A stretch of DNA of 64,000 nt from an uncultured Poribacteria bacterium (GCA_951812525.1 OX638316.1:3218506-3282505), one strand, 5' to 3'; shown: positions 7,526-17,467, numbered from the stretch's first letter. The notes: a model not told the origin generated them from the sequence alone. Translations and numbers: made by a program.

Positions 7526-9508
7526 ATGAAAAAATATTTGCCTGTCATCGCGTTCCTACTACTGACGACGTTTGTATTTGTCGGTTGTAGTGCAAAAGAG
7601 ACACCACCAACACCAGCTGTTGCAGAGGCACCCGCAGTCCAAGAACCAGAAGACAAAGACGAATCACCCCTTCCTGAGACAGCACTAAAAGACGAACCTC
7701 AATCGCCTGAACAAGAAACATACCCAGAAACTACAACTGAAGAGACAATGGAAGAGACAATGCCATCCGTCGAGATTCCGAGCGGCAGTGTTCTCCATCT
7801 AATTCCAGGTGAGACATCGGGAGTTATTTATTGTCCCAGCCTGGCTGAGTTGGATGATCGGATTAACATGCTGGCGTTGGACTTATTGCCAACAGCTGGG
7901 CCACCAGAAGTCCTCGCCAGCATTTTGGCAGATACCTTTGGGGCTGGATTTGAAAGTCTCGCAGACTTAGAAGAAATCGGATTGGATCTAAACCAAGATT
8001 TTGCAATCTTCATTGCCTCCTTGGCCGCACCGGAACTTTCTGCAACTGTACATCTCACGGAGCCTGGAGCCATGAAACAGGTGATTGAAGCAGAAAGTGA
8101 AGGAAGTGCACCTACCGAATATAACGGTGTAACCTATTGGAGTGCGACCAGAGGAGAGGGTAATTTCGCTATCATAGAGAACACCCTCGTCTTCTCACAG
8201 TCTGCTGAAGTCTGTGAGAGTGTGATTGATACCTATAATGGCACTAAGAAGTCTGTTACGACAAATCCAAACTACGGAGAATTCCTTACTGATATTTCTG
8301 ACGGGGTGGCACAACTCGCTGTTCATTTTAATCTTGAATCCGTGGCACCCGACTTAAGTGCATCGCTTGAGGAAGAATTGGAATCGATGAGAGACAATCT
8401 TGAAAGCGATCCCACTGCTATGGCAATGGCACCCCTCTTTGAAGGTATATTTACGGTGGCTATAGATGTGCTGGATCAAGTAAAGTCTCTAAGTGCGACG
8501 CTTGAAGTGGAGGGAACTGATGTACAACTCGCACCGTTCCTGAAATTCAAAAGTGGTAGCAAGATCCAGAACGCATTGAAGGAGATGGATCCTCACCAAC
8601 TGGCACTTCTCGGTAACCTTCCAAACCAAGCGTTTATGAATGGTGGTTTTCAAGGTAAACCAGAGTTATTGATTGAAATGAATATGTTCTGGTTAAAGAT
8701 GCTTGCAAAAAGTGCGTCAGAACAGTCTGATTTGCTCAACTCCCTTCTCGAACAGACGGAAGCCTTTTTCAGCGCGCTTGGCAACGAATGGGCTTTTACT
8801 GTCAATTATGGCGATAGTATTCTTCCTGATTATCTGGTTATCTATGAAGTGACAGATGAACAGAGAGCAAAAACCTATATGGATGAGACGTTTCTCGAAC
8901 AACTCCGTAATTCAATGCAGATCATGCGGGGGGTTGTTGGGGATACACCATATTTGAATATCTATGATGGTGCTCACGCTGGCACGCCGATTATGCATAA
9001 CGGCGTTGAGATTAAAAGTTACGTGTTCCCTAATTTCGGTTCTATGTTCGGAGAGATCCCATCGCCAACTGCCGATGTGATGCCTAAGGAGTGGGAGTGG
9101 TACTATGCCTTTCATGAAGGACACCTTCTCTTCGCTATGGGCGGTTCCGAGCTCGTTAAGACGGCATTGGATCAACAAACTGAAGCTGCCGAAACGCTTT
9201 CTGAAAATCTGAGTTATCAAAAGCTCACTGAAATGTTAGGGACCGACAATAATTTGCTTTTGGCGATCTCTCCGATGACCGCTGCTAAAAGTGTTTTGCC
9301 TATTATAGCAAGAATGGATCCGGATGGTGCTGCCGCAATGCAAATGTTATCCGGAATGTTTATGAATATGCCTGAGACTTACAGCATCGGGTTTTCTGCC
9401 AAAGCTGAGGAGAGCGGTATTGCCACCAAACTTCTGCTCACCCTTGGGGACTTCAAGCAGATTATCCAAATGTTGGCAATGATGCAGGGCATGGGACAGA
9501 TGCAATAA
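7526..9508 (+). CDS. Large lipoprotein of unknown function (DUF3352-like)
   Basis: The 660-residue protein starts at ATG 7526 behind AAGAGGAG. Residues 1-21 form a lipoprotein signal ending FVGC, with C21 as the lipidated residue. An acidic, Pro/Thr/Glu-rich linker (about 22-85) precedes a long globular part with repeated hydrophobic helices and Met-rich stretches at the C-terminus. The pattern of an extracytoplasmic protein with alternating FAIFIASL and FNLESVAP-type strands resembles DUF3352, but the match is by eye only. A perfect intrinsic terminator follows directly. Confidence 0.65.
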   Translation: MKKYLPVIAFLLLTTFVFVGCSAKETPPTPAVAEAPAVQEPEDKDESPLPETALKDEPQSPEQETYPETTTEETMEETMPSVEIPSGSVLHLIPGETSGVIYCPSLAELDDRINMLALDLLPTAGPPEVLASILADTFGAGFESLADLEEIGLDLNQDFAIFIASLAAPELSATVHLTEPGAMKQVIEAESEGSAPTEYNGVTYWSATRGEGNFAIIENTLVFSQSAEVCESVIDTYNGTKKSVTTNPNYGEFLTDISDGVAQLAVHFNLESVAPDLSASLEEELESMRDNLESDPTAMAMAPLFEGIFTVAIDVLDQVKSLSATLEVEGTDVQLAPFLKFKSGSKIQNALKEMDPHQLALLGNLPNQAFMNGGFQGKPELLIEMNMFWLKMLAKSASEQSDLLNSLLEQTEAFFSALGNEWAFTVNYGDSILPDYLVIYEVTDEQRAKTYMDETFLEQLRNSMQIMRGVVGDTPYLNIYDGAHAGTPIMHNGVEIKSYVFPNFGSMFGEIPSPTADVMPKEWEWYYAFHEGHLLFAMGGSELVKTALDQQTEAAETLSENLSYQKLTEMLGTDNNLLLAISPMTAAKSVLPIIARMDPDGAAAMQMLSGMFMNMPETYSIGFSAKAEESGIATKLLLTLGDFKQIIQMLAMMQGMGQMQ

Positions 9509-9517
9509 ATTAACTTC

Positions 9518-9552
9518 AACTCGTCCACAAGCAAATTGTGGACGAGTTTTTT
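9518..9552 (+). terminator. Intrinsic terminator
   Basis: A perfect 13-base-pair stem (AACTCGTCCACAA with its complement), loop GCAAA and a run of six T. It closes the lipoprotein gene; the last T-run leads straight into the ribosome site of the next gene. Confidence 0.9.
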
Positions 9553-9567
9553 ATGGAGGAAGAATGT

Positions 9568-10875
9568 ATGTATTACTCACCTAAGAAGGAAGAACCGGGG
9601 CATATACAGATGCATCTTGTGTTCGGCTTCGGTTTTGCACTTTTACTAATCATTGCTTCATTCGCTATTGCTGATACAACTGAAGAGACAACAGAAGCCG
9701 TTGAGGCACCGGCACCAAAGAAAAGCCCTATTAAGATTGGCGGGGCAATGCGCGTCAACTACGTTTATGGTGCTTACGGGAGTGAGGAGAGTCCACACCC
9801 CCGAGGTGAGAAAATAGGCGATGTTGACCTCGAAATATTCCGACTCAATGCCGATCTTGACTATAACAACATCATTAGTAGACTTGAATACCGCTGGTAT
9901 GATGGCTACAGCATGATACACACCGCGTGGTTGGGATATAAACTTGGTGATTCCGGCACAGTTAAAGCTGGTATTGTGCGAGCACCTTTTGGTCCGTCCG
10001 CCTATGGCGTTTCTACGAGCTGGTTTTTTGACCAGCATTTTTATGTCGGGCTTGCCGATGATCCGGATCTCGGAATCACATGGAATGGCACACTTGATAA
10101 GCTGACGCTTGATGTAGGCTACTTCCTTATGAGCGAACCTCAGCCGATAAAGTATGGCAGTCTGGCGAGTTCGCGATACGGCTATGATGTCGTCAAATGG
10201 GAAGAGAAAGCTGATGCAACAGGAAAGGTCGAATGGGGTGCGGGTGAAAACGGATATGATGAGCAACATCAAATCAATTTCCGTGCAATCTACGCACTTG
10301 AAAACATCGCCGATTTAGGTGTATCGCTTCAGTATGGATTGCTTAAGGGCACGAATGTGGGTAATGATGATGGTGGCAACCACTATGCTTTCTCCGCACA
10401 TGCGAAAAACACTTTCGCAGACTTCACGCTCTTTTCACAATTCTCTTATTATGCCCATAATATCACTGAAAAGACTCCTTGGGGAACCGGAGAGTTAATT
10501 CCAATGGGTGCTTACGATTTTGCCTGGCCCATTGCATCGAAAGGATTAATACCTGCGCTATCGCTCCGGTATGGCGGTATAGATACCTCAAGTATCTCAT
10601 GGGTTGACAGCGTCACTCCTTATGTGGAGTGGAGCACCGTCCTCAAAACCGTAGACGACTACAACGCCAGTACCCTCGTGACAGTCGGTGCGAGTTGGAC
10701 GGTCTTGGGGGCACTCTATGTGTATAGTGATTTAGCTCTTTCCGATGGCAACTTCTTTGTTGGGAACACCGAAGATGACTACGGAAATATCTTAACAGGG
10801 GTTAATCACGTTGGTGCTAACGGGAATAATATATGGCATTGGCGTCTTAATTTTAACTTCGGCTATTATTTCTAA
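9568..10875 (+). CDS. Outer-membrane beta-barrel (porin-like) protein
   Basis: ATG 9568 lies seven bases after GGAGGA; earlier in-frame codons fall in the terminator or overlap this site. The first 38 residues include a long hydrophobic stretch (VFGFGFALLLIIASFAIA) as signal peptide. After a Glu/Thr/Ala/Pro linker comes a series of alternating aromatic strands (LDYNNIISRLEYRWYDGY, MIHTAWLGYKLG, GTVKAGIVRAPFGPSAYG) typical of porins of the phosphate-selective OprP/OprO type, and the protein ends in HWRLNFNFGYYF with the C-terminal aromatic needed for BAM insertion. This also shows the organism has an outer membrane. Substrate unknown. Confidence 0.75.
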   Translation: MYYSPKKEEPGHIQMHLVFGFGFALLLIIASFAIADTTEETTEAVEAPAPKKSPIKIGGAMRVNYVYGAYGSEESPHPRGEKIGDVDLEIFRLNADLDYNNIISRLEYRWYDGYSMIHTAWLGYKLGDSGTVKAGIVRAPFGPSAYGVSTSWFFDQHFYVGLADDPDLGITWNGTLDKLTLDVGYFLMSEPQPIKYGSLASSRYGYDVVKWEEKADATGKVEWGAGENGYDEQHQINFRAIYALENIADLGVSLQYGLLKGTNVGNDDGGNHYAFSAHAKNTFADFTLFSQFSYYAHNITEKTPWGTGELIPMGAYDFAWPIASKGLIPALSLRYGGIDTSSISWVDSVTPYVEWSTVLKTVDDYNASTLVTVGASWTVLGALYVYSDLALSDGNFFVGNTEDDYGNILTGVNHVGANGNNIWHWRLNFNFGYYF

Positions 10876-10896
10876 TCGGCTATGCGACCTTCCACC

Positions 10897-10950
10897 GTAG
10901 ACGCGCTTTCTAAGCGCGCACTTCGTTCCGTGCGCGGTTTAAAACCGCCA
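10897..10950 (+). repeat. GTAG-type palindromic repeat (composite)
   Basis: GTAG at 10897 is followed by a seven-pair stem CGCGCTT / AAGCGCG with loop TCT, then a second hairpin (GCGCAC / GTGCGC) and a short GGTTTTAAAACC palindrome. It fits the REP layout seen elsewhere in the window. A degenerate relative (CTTAAGCGCGCAC) occurs near 3323. Confidence 0.65.
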
Positions 10951-10973
10951 AATCAACTCTAATAAGGAGAATT

Positions 10974-12593
10974 TTGAAAATGCACGAAGAAGGAAAACAA
11001 CCACAATTCATGCAGGAAAGGGAATATAGGAAGTTATTTGGTTTAGAGATTTATCTCACACCTGTATTCGTTATTTCCAGTATCGCTATTATCGTTTTTA
11101 TTATCGGAGCTCTTGTTTTCCAAGAGGGTGCGACGAAACTCTTTGGAGATCTCAGAGTTTGGCTCACCACGAACCTCGACTGGTTGTTCATGATCACTAC
11201 CAACTTAGTCTTTCTTTTTTGTCTGGTCGTAGCGTTCTCCCCGCTCGGCAAGGTGCGCCTCGGAGGAGAAGACGCAAAACCCGAGTACTCCTACTTAACA
11301 TGGCTTGCTATGATCTTTGCGGCTGGTGTGGGTATTGGGCTTCTGTTCTTTGGAGTCTTGGAGCCAGTTACCTACTTTCAGAGTCCACCTCTCGGAGTAG
11401 AAACAGCTTATGACACAGAGACAGTCTACACCGCTGAAAATGTTCCCGACGCTGCAAATGCCAAAGTTAAGGCAGCAGCTTCATTAGGTATAGCCGCGAC
11501 GGTCTTCCACTGGGGACTGCAAGGGTGGGCAATCTACGGTGTTGTTGGACTTGCACTCGCATTTTATGCCTACAATAAGGGATTTCCACTCCTCATCCGC
11601 TCGGCGTTTTATCCGATATTCGGTGATCGGATATGGGGCTGGCCAGGACACATCATTGATACATTCGCCATATTCGCAGGTATCTTTGGGCTTGCAACCT
11701 CGCTCGGATTGGGGGTGCAACAGGTGACATCCGGCATGGAATACCTGTTTGGGATTCCAGCGAACGGTCTCACCATGGTTATCCTGATTGTGATAATCAC
11801 ATCCATTGCGTTGGTATCGGTGATGACGGGGATTAATGTCGGTATTAAGCGTCTCAGCCAATTCAACATAATTCTCGCTTTTGTATTGCTTTTAGCTGTT
11901 ATCCTCCTCGGTCCAACCCTCTACATTCTCCGGACGCTCTTCACTGGACTCGGCACCTATGTCATGAAGATTGTGCCACTCAGCAACTGGATCGGGCGCG
12001 AGGATACCGCTTTCTATCACGGATGGACGACGTTCTACTGGGCGTGGTGGATTGCTTGGGCACCGTTCATCGGTACCTTTATTGCTCGGATCTCAAAAGG
12101 GCGCACGGTTCGCGAGTTTGTTCTCTTCGTCCTTCTTTTGCCGACCCTGCTATGTTTAATTTGGTTTAGTGCCTTTGGTGGCACAGCTCTCCACCAGTTC
12201 CTCACTGGCGGTTACACGGGTGTAACCGAGATCGTCGAGGCATATAAACCAGAGATGGCTCTGTTTAAAATGTTTGAAGGTCTCCCGTGGACAATGTTTC
12301 TTTCTTGTATCGGTATGACGTTGACTATCATCTTTTTCGTTACTTCATCGGACTCCGGCTCTCTGATTATTGACATTATTGCAGCCGGTGGTAAAGTTGA
12401 TGCACCCATACCGCAGCGTGTCTTCTGGTGTACAGCAGAGGGATTAGTGGCTATCGCGCTACTGCTAGGTGGCGGGTTGAAATCGCTACAAGCTGCCTCT
12501 CTCGCGACAGGCTTTCCTTTCGCGATTGTGCTGTTAGGTATGGGTATTTGTGTCTGGATCGGGCTTAGTAAGGAAGTAAAGGAATCACGCTAA
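10974..12593 (+). CDS. BCCT family transporter (betaine/carnitine/choline)
   Basis: AAGGAG at 10964 serves either TTG 10974 or ATG 10980; both give nearly the same 539-residue protein. About twelve hydrophobic segments are present, with family signatures GVGIGLLFFGVLEPVTYF near residues 117-134 and the tryptophan-rich segment WTTFYWAWWIAWAPFIGTFIARISKG near 348-375 that lines the substrate site. Members import trimethylammonium solutes using sodium or proton gradients and often serve osmoprotection or osmolyte catabolism. The C-terminal tail is short, so osmosensing like that of BetP is less likely. An REP-like repeat lies just upstream. Confidence 0.92.
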   Translation: MKMHEEGKQPQFMQEREYRKLFGLEIYLTPVFVISSIAIIVFIIGALVFQEGATKLFGDLRVWLTTNLDWLFMITTNLVFLFCLVVAFSPLGKVRLGGEDAKPEYSYLTWLAMIFAAGVGIGLLFFGVLEPVTYFQSPPLGVETAYDTETVYTAENVPDAANAKVKAAASLGIAATVFHWGLQGWAIYGVVGLALAFYAYNKGFPLLIRSAFYPIFGDRIWGWPGHIIDTFAIFAGIFGLATSLGLGVQQVTSGMEYLFGIPANGLTMVILIVIITSIALVSVMTGINVGIKRLSQFNIILAFVLLLAVILLGPTLYILRTLFTGLGTYVMKIVPLSNWIGREDTAFYHGWTTFYWAWWIAWAPFIGTFIARISKGRTVREFVLFVLLLPTLLCLIWFSAFGGTALHQFLTGGYTGVTEIVEAYKPEMALFKMFEGLPWTMFLSCIGMTLTIIFFVTSSDSGSLIIDIIAAGGKVDAPIPQRVFWCTAEGLVAIALLLGGGLKSLQAASLATGFPFAIVLLGMGICVWIGLSKEVKESR

Positions 12594-12600
12594 TATTGCT

Positions 12601-12703
12601 GCCAGCAATCGGCAGTCTGAAGAATGGTTCTTGGTTGTTGGCAGTCGGTTAAAAGGTCTAATTAAGTCAATATCTTTTAACTGACTGCTGAAAGCCAAAA
12701 GCC
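12601..12703. repeat. Inverted-repeat element, GGCAGTCGGTTAA family
   Basis: GCAGTCGGTTAAAAG (12641-12655) pairs, with one mismatch, with CTTTTAACTGACTGC (12674-12688). The core GGCAGTCGGTTAA recurs as its exact complement near 22375. The element ends 14 bases before accA and replaces a normal ribosome site there. Confidence 0.6.
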
Positions 12704-12717
12704 AAAAGCTAATAAAT

Positions 12718-13689
12718 ATGAATACAGCAGAACTTGAATTTGAAAAACCGTTTATTGAATTGGAACGCCACCTCGCGCAACTGGAAGCCTTTGCGGAAAC
12801 CAATCCGGACCTGGATCTCGCAGAAGGGATTGGTGCGCTAAAGCAGAACGCCGATACACTTACGAAACAGGCATTCCAAAAACTGAGCCGTTGGGATAAG
12901 GTGAGATTAGCGCGCCATGCGCAACGTCCACAAGCTCCCTACTATATCAACGCACTTCTTGATGAACCCACCGAACTTCATAGCGATAAGTTATACGGTG
13001 ACGACCGCGCACTCATTGGAGGTTTGGCATGGTTTGATGGACAACCGCTCGTCTATCTCGCACAGCAGAAAGGCACTAACCTTGAAGAACGGCAGGAAAT
13101 GAATTTCGGCTACACGCATCCAGAGGGCTATCGCAAGGCAAAGCGGTTGATGCAGTTAGCAGATAAGTTCAACCGTCCGTTACTCTGCTTTGTCGATACA
13201 CCAGGTGCGCACTTCGATCTCCGTTCCGAAGAATATGGACAAGCGATGGCGATCGCCGAAAATCTCGCTGAGATGATGACGGTGCGCGTCCCAATTCTCG
13301 TCGTTATTATCGGTGAAGGTGGAAGTGGCGGTGCTTTGGCAATTGCAGTCGGAAACCGCGTCCTGATGATGGAATATGCCGTCTACTGTGTCGCTCCTCC
13401 TGAAGCCTGCAGTGGTATTGTCTGGAAGGACAAAGGTGAACATGCACCAGAGGCAACCGAGGGTTATAAACCTACCGCTCCAGATCTGCTCAAGTTAGGT
13501 ATCATCGACCAGGTTATCCGCGAACCGCTGGGTGGCGCACATAGAGATCCAGAAGCTGCAGTGCGCAGTGTCAGACGCTCAATACGTAGACATCTCACAG
13601 AATTGATGCAGATGACCCCTCAACAGTTGGTTCAGCAGCGGCACGAACGTTATCGACACATTGGGCTTTATGGCGAAGATTCTGCTTGA
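12718..13689 (+). CDS. accA: Acetyl-CoA carboxylase, carboxyltransferase subunit alpha
   Basis: The 323-residue protein has the usual AccA length and order. It opens with FEKPFIELERHLAQLEAF, has the NFGYTHPEGYRKAKRLM segment near 123-140, then DTPGAH and IGEGGSGGALAIAVGNRVLMMEYAVY, which forms the oxyanion and CoA-binding part. With AccD it transfers the carboxyl group from biotin to acetyl-CoA in the first step of fatty-acid synthesis; accD is not in this window. ATG 12718 lacks a recognisable ribosome site, and a repeat element abuts it. The DUF711 gene starts 18 bases after its stop. Confidence 0.95.
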   Translation: MNTAELEFEKPFIELERHLAQLEAFAETNPDLDLAEGIGALKQNADTLTKQAFQKLSRWDKVRLARHAQRPQAPYYINALLDEPTELHSDKLYGDDRALIGGLAWFDGQPLVYLAQQKGTNLEERQEMNFGYTHPEGYRKAKRLMQLADKFNRPLLCFVDTPGAHFDLRSEEYGQAMAIAENLAEMMTVRVPILVVIIGEGGSGGALAIAVGNRVLMMEYAVYCVAPPEACSGIVWKDKGEHAPEATEGYKPTAPDLLKLGIIDQVIREPLGGAHRDPEAAVRSVRRSIRRHLTELMQMTPQQLVQQRHERYRHIGLYGEDSA

Positions 13690-13707
13690 GGGATTGATAC
13701 GAGCGAT

Positions 13708-14838
13708 ATGAAAATTCGGACGATTACCACAGGAATTCCACTCCCTTTTGCGCCATACCAACTTCAGCGCGCAGTAAAGTTTAACACCGCCTGTCAAACC
13801 CATTTTGAAGCGAACGGTTACGACGTACAAACCACTCGCGTAAGTTGTCAAATCTGGGATGAGGCGCGGAGTGTAGATACAATCCTTAAGTTAGAGTCCG
13901 ATGCAAAAGCATTAGGAATCGAGTTCCTTAACTTGGGAACAATCCTGCCTGGGAAACGTCACACCACAACGCATCTCGCGCGTGTCGCCGATGTGATTGT
14001 CCAGAGTGAAATACTTTTCGCCACTGTAACCCTTACAACACAATCCGGGCATCTGGCATCGGACATCACCAAAAGCACAGCAGAGGTTATCCAACAGATA
14101 GCGCATAGCACCGACGCAGGTTACGGAAATCTCCGTTTTGCAGCGTTGATGAACTGCCCACCAAATACCCCCTTCTTTCCGGCTGCGTTCTGGCACGATA
14201 CCAGAACTAACTTCGGCATTGGGTGGCAAGCGTCAGACCTTGTGCAAGACGCTTTCGCGAATGCCCCTAATTTGGAAACCGGTTTGCAAAACCTAAAAAC
14301 CGTCATGGAAACCGAGGGACAAAAGATTGTCGCGCTTGCAGAAACGGTTGCGCGGGAGTGGGGCATAAAGTTTGTCGGTATCGATGTGTCACCCGCCCCA
14401 ATGGGCAATGAGAGTATCGCTTACGCTATGGAACAACAACTGCCTGGTTATTTTGGCGAGCGAGGCACATTAGCGGTCGCTGCAGGCCTAACACGAACAC
14501 TCCGAGCACTCGACCTACCGCTCTGTGGCTATTCAGGATTAATGCTTCCTGTCCTTGAAGATGTAGGATTAGGGCAACGCAGTGAAGCGGGCTATTTTAA
14601 CCTCGACAGTCTCCTGCTCTATTCTTCCGTCTGCGGTACCGGCTTGGATACTATTCCTATACCTGGCGATGCTTCGACATCTCAGATAGCCGCTATTCTA
14701 ACCGATGTTGCTGCCCTTTCCATCCAACTTACCAAGCCTTTATCTGTCCGTCTTTTCCCGGTTCCGGGATGCAAGGCAGGCGACATGACGCATTTTCAAT
14801 CTCCCTATCTAACAAATACTACAGTGATGCAGATATAG
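13708..14838 (+). CDS. DUF711 family protein
   Basis: The 376-residue product begins MKIRTITTGIPLPF and contains GIEFLNLGTILPG, FFPAAFWH, GIKFVGIDVSPAPMGNESIAYAME and SGLMLPVLEDVGL, a series matching the DUF711/UPF0210 group. That family is related in fold to glycyl-radical enzymes in some classifications, but no biochemical role is established. It lies 18 bases downstream of accA and so may be cotranscribed, without proof of a shared pathway. Cytoplasmic, no membrane segment. Confidence 0.7.
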   Translation: MKIRTITTGIPLPFAPYQLQRAVKFNTACQTHFEANGYDVQTTRVSCQIWDEARSVDTILKLESDAKALGIEFLNLGTILPGKRHTTTHLARVADVIVQSEILFATVTLTTQSGHLASDITKSTAEVIQQIAHSTDAGYGNLRFAALMNCPPNTPFFPAAFWHDTRTNFGIGWQASDLVQDAFANAPNLETGLQNLKTVMETEGQKIVALAETVAREWGIKFVGIDVSPAPMGNESIAYAMEQQLPGYFGERGTLAVAAGLTRTLRALDLPLCGYSGLMLPVLEDVGLGQRSEAGYFNLDSLLLYSSVCGTGLDTIPIPGDASTSQIAAILTDVAALSIQLTKPLSVRLFPVPGCKAGDMTHFQSPYLTNTTVMQI

Positions 14839-14959
14839 ACAAAACCCTCCGTTCTGAACTTTTTCACTTGTCAATTGTCCTATCTTTTGATAAGATGATG
14901 CGCGTTGAACGTGATGGGTCTTGTCCACTCATATTGATGCACATTGGAGGTACTTCACA

Positions 14960-15688
14960 ATGTATATGCGACATTGGTTACAGAGCCCTTCAAGCCTAAC
15001 ACACGGCAACATCATTAAACGCGAAATTTTTAGCAAGCGCACAGAGGACGTTGTCGATGAAGAAGGCGCAATCCTAAGATATGTTGATAGTTTCTCGCGA
15101 TGTTATCTCGAACCGAGAATAGCTTCAGTTCCGACAGCATTGGATGACCGTCAATTTATTTTTTATGTTGTTGATGGTACTGGTGTGTTTGAGTCGGAAG
15201 ACGTGAAACAGGAGGTAGGGGAAGGCGATGCAATCTTAGTTCCACCCGGAGTCACACACGTCTTGAATAATCCGGAGGATGCACCACTAGAATTCCTGAT
15301 GTTGGAAGAAGTTGTCCCGGATGGCGTAGATGCACCGCGCAAGGAACCACTCATCCGAAACTACCGAGAACGTCCGTTAGGACAGGGGCATTGGACGCAT
15401 CTTGTGCATCCGATTTTCGGTCCCGACGACGGTTTGGTAGTGCTGCATTCAGTGCTGGTGGTTCGGATTGAAGCAATGCAAACACCGGATACACACGGTC
15501 ACGGTCCTGATATGGATGAGGTCTGGTATATGCTTGAAGGCAACGGTATCCACGTCGTCAGCCGGAATGTATATCGGCAGATGCCGGGCGATGCTGTCTC
15601 TGTAGCTTCATCAAATCCAGGACATACCCTCATCAACGACACGGATGAACCTCTCAAGACTTTTTACTTCGCACGATATGATCGGTAG
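14960..15688 (+). CDS. Bicupin domain protein
   Basis: ATG 14960 is chosen because GGAGG stands nine bases upstream; a start at 14921 lacks one. The 242-residue product has two cupin halves: the first with VVDGTGVFESEDVKQEVGEGDAILVPPGVTHVLNN, the second with HGHGPDMDEVWYMLEGNGI and MPGDAVSVASSNPGHTLIND, where the His and Glu residues can bind a metal. Bicupins include oxalate decarboxylases, sugar isomerases and regulatory sensors. It precedes the sulfatase gene by 11 bases, which suggests a joint role in sugar or sulfated-polysaccharide use (inference). Confidence 0.75.
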   Translation: MYMRHWLQSPSSLTHGNIIKREIFSKRTEDVVDEEGAILRYVDSFSRCYLEPRIASVPTALDDRQFIFYVVDGTGVFESEDVKQEVGEGDAILVPPGVTHVLNNPEDAPLEFLMLEEVVPDGVDAPRKEPLIRNYRERPLGQGHWTHLVHPIFGPDDGLVVLHSVLVVRIEAMQTPDTHGHGPDMDEVWYMLEGNGIHVVSRNVYRQMPGDAVSVASSNPGHTLINDTDEPLKTFYFARYDR

Positions 15689-15699
15689 AAGGGATAACC

Positions 15700-17157
15700 A
15701 TGTCTGACAAACCACATGTACTTCTGATTTCAACGGATCATTGGCCCAATTCGCTATTAGGGGTCAATGGACATCCCGTCATTCAAACTCCGACATTAGA
15801 CGCACTCGCTCGCGCCGGCACCCGCTTCACGCGAGGTTACAGCGAATGTCCTGTCTGTGTTCCCGCACGAAAAACATTGATGACCGGGACAACAACGCGC
15901 ACCCACAAAGATCGGGTTTTTAACGATCAGCAGGGGATAAATGGACTCCCAACGATCGCGCAGACCTTTCGGAACGCCGGGTATCAGGCTTATGCTGTCG
16001 GTAAGCTGCATGTCTATCCCCAGCGGGACCGTATTGGGTTCGACGACGTGCTATTGGGTGAGGAAGGTAGACTGCAATACGGCGTAATCGACGATTATGA
16101 ACTTTTCCTTGGCGATAGAGGTTATGCCGGTCAGCAATTCGCACACGGTATGTGCAATAACGACTACCTCAACAGACCTTGGCATCTCCCCGAAGACTGC
16201 CACATCACGAACTGGAGCACGCAGCAGATGGTTCGGATGATTAAACGCCGTGACCCAACCCGTCCGGGGTTCTGGTATCTCTCCTATTGCCACCCGCATC
16301 CACCCTTGGCACCACTCCAGTGCTACATGGACATGTATCGCAATATTGACGTAGATATGCCGTATTGTGGAGAGTGGGCAAAGCAGACTGAGCAGCTACC
16401 CTTGCCCATAAAAGGGCGGCAGAAACAGGACGAACACTTTACGGAGGATCAGATGCGTTCAGCACGTCAAGCGTTTTATGCCCTCTGCACACACATTGAC
16501 CATCAGCTGCGTGTTGTCATCGGGACCTTGCGCGAAGAAGGCATGTTGAATAACACTATCCTGCTCTTTACATCTGACCACGGTGATATGCTCGGAAATC
16601 ATCGGATGTGGGCGAAACGGCTCTACTATGAAGACTCCACTAACGTTCCTATGATTTTGGTCGGCACGGCAGGCGATGAACGGGTTGGACATCATAGAGT
16701 AGATGACCGACTCGTCGGATGGCAGGACGTAATGCCGACCCTACTCCACTTAGCAGGAATTGACATTCCAGATACGGTGGAGGGGATACCGATGGTAGGC
16801 GATCAAAAGCGCGAGTGGCTATATGGCGAAATCGGTGATGGTGGGAGTGCAACCCGGATGGTTCACGGTGGGCGTTTCAAACTAATTTATTATGCTACTG
16901 GCAACTACCGACAACTCTTCGATTTGGAGGAAGATCCGAGAGAATTGAACGATCTCGCCAACTCGCCAGAGCATGCTGATATTCTCGATGAATTGACAAG
17001 TCATCTGATAGGTGAACTCTATGGGAGTGACGAAAGTTGGGTACAAGATGGTAAGCTCGTCGGTTTGCCAGACCGAGAGTATCGACCTTCTCCCAACCGA
17101 GCCTTATCAGGTCAACGTGGACTTCACTGGCCACCACAACCATCCACAGGACGTTGA
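15700..17157 (+). CDS. Type I sulfatase
   Basis: The 485-residue protein starts at ATG 15700 after GAAGGGA. It opens with PHVLLISTDHWPNSLLG, the first metal-binding Asp segment, and has CVPARKTLMTG at residues 53-63, the C-x-P-x-R motif whose Cys (C53) is converted to formylglycine. Later LLFTSDHGDMLGNHRMWAKR gives the second metal-site Asp/His and a catalytic Lys. No signal peptide is visible, so it may act in the cytoplasm or be exported by another route. Poribacteria are known for many sulfatases acting on host or algal glycans; the substrate here is unknown. Confidence 0.9.
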   Translation: MSDKPHVLLISTDHWPNSLLGVNGHPVIQTPTLDALARAGTRFTRGYSECPVCVPARKTLMTGTTTRTHKDRVFNDQQGINGLPTIAQTFRNAGYQAYAVGKLHVYPQRDRIGFDDVLLGEEGRLQYGVIDDYELFLGDRGYAGQQFAHGMCNNDYLNRPWHLPEDCHITNWSTQQMVRMIKRRDPTRPGFWYLSYCHPHPPLAPLQCYMDMYRNIDVDMPYCGEWAKQTEQLPLPIKGRQKQDEHFTEDQMRSARQAFYALCTHIDHQLRVVIGTLREEGMLNNTILLFTSDHGDMLGNHRMWAKRLYYEDSTNVPMILVGTAGDERVGHHRVDDRLVGWQDVMPTLLHLAGIDIPDTVEGIPMVGDQKREWLYGEIGDGGSATRMVHGGRFKLIYYATGNYRQLFDLEEDPRELNDLANSPEHADILDELTSHLIGELYGSDESWVQDGKLVGLPDREYRPSPNRALSGQRGLHWPPQPSTGR

Positions 17158-17175
17158 ATGACATCTCCAAAAGTG

Positions 17176-17200
17176 GTAGGTGCGGTTTGCAACCGCACCT
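17176..17200 (+). repeat. GTAG-type palindromic repeat
   Basis: GTAG at 17176 overlaps a perfect ten-pair hairpin, AGGTGCGGTT / AACCGCACCT with a TGC loop. Similar hairpins occur at 50037 and in degenerate form at 30961. Confidence 0.8.
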
Positions 17201-17274
17201 CAATCTGTGTCCTCTCACCATCCGTCTGATTCCATGATTCTGAAATCAACACCGGCATTGCCCAATTGAAGTCG

Positions 17275-17303
17275 TTGAATTTCTATATTAAGTGTGATAT
17301 TAT
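17275..17303 (+). promoter_or_regulatory. Sigma-70-type promoter upstream of the AlbA_2 gene
   Basis: TTGAAT (17275) and TATTAT (17298-17303) with a 17-base spacer, about 165 bases before the ATG at 17468. Confidence 0.5.
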
Positions 17304-17467
17304 TCTACAGACAAATTCGCCATAAGTATGTTGGTACAGAAGGACAAGAGAAAAATAACGAAACGTTGAGAGCATAGTGATACACTTGACTAAGCAGATA
17401 GTGAAGGGAAATAGTTGGATAATACCATCCGCCAGAATTTGGGAATGCTCGGATTTGGAGAGGGTTC

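Larger units (their letters stand above)
17158..17467. other. Intergenic region with a REP-like repeat and a promoter
   Basis: The gap holds a perfect hairpin repeat at 17176-17200 and a promoter-like pair at 17275-17303. No convincing gene was seen in the remainder. Confidence 0.6.
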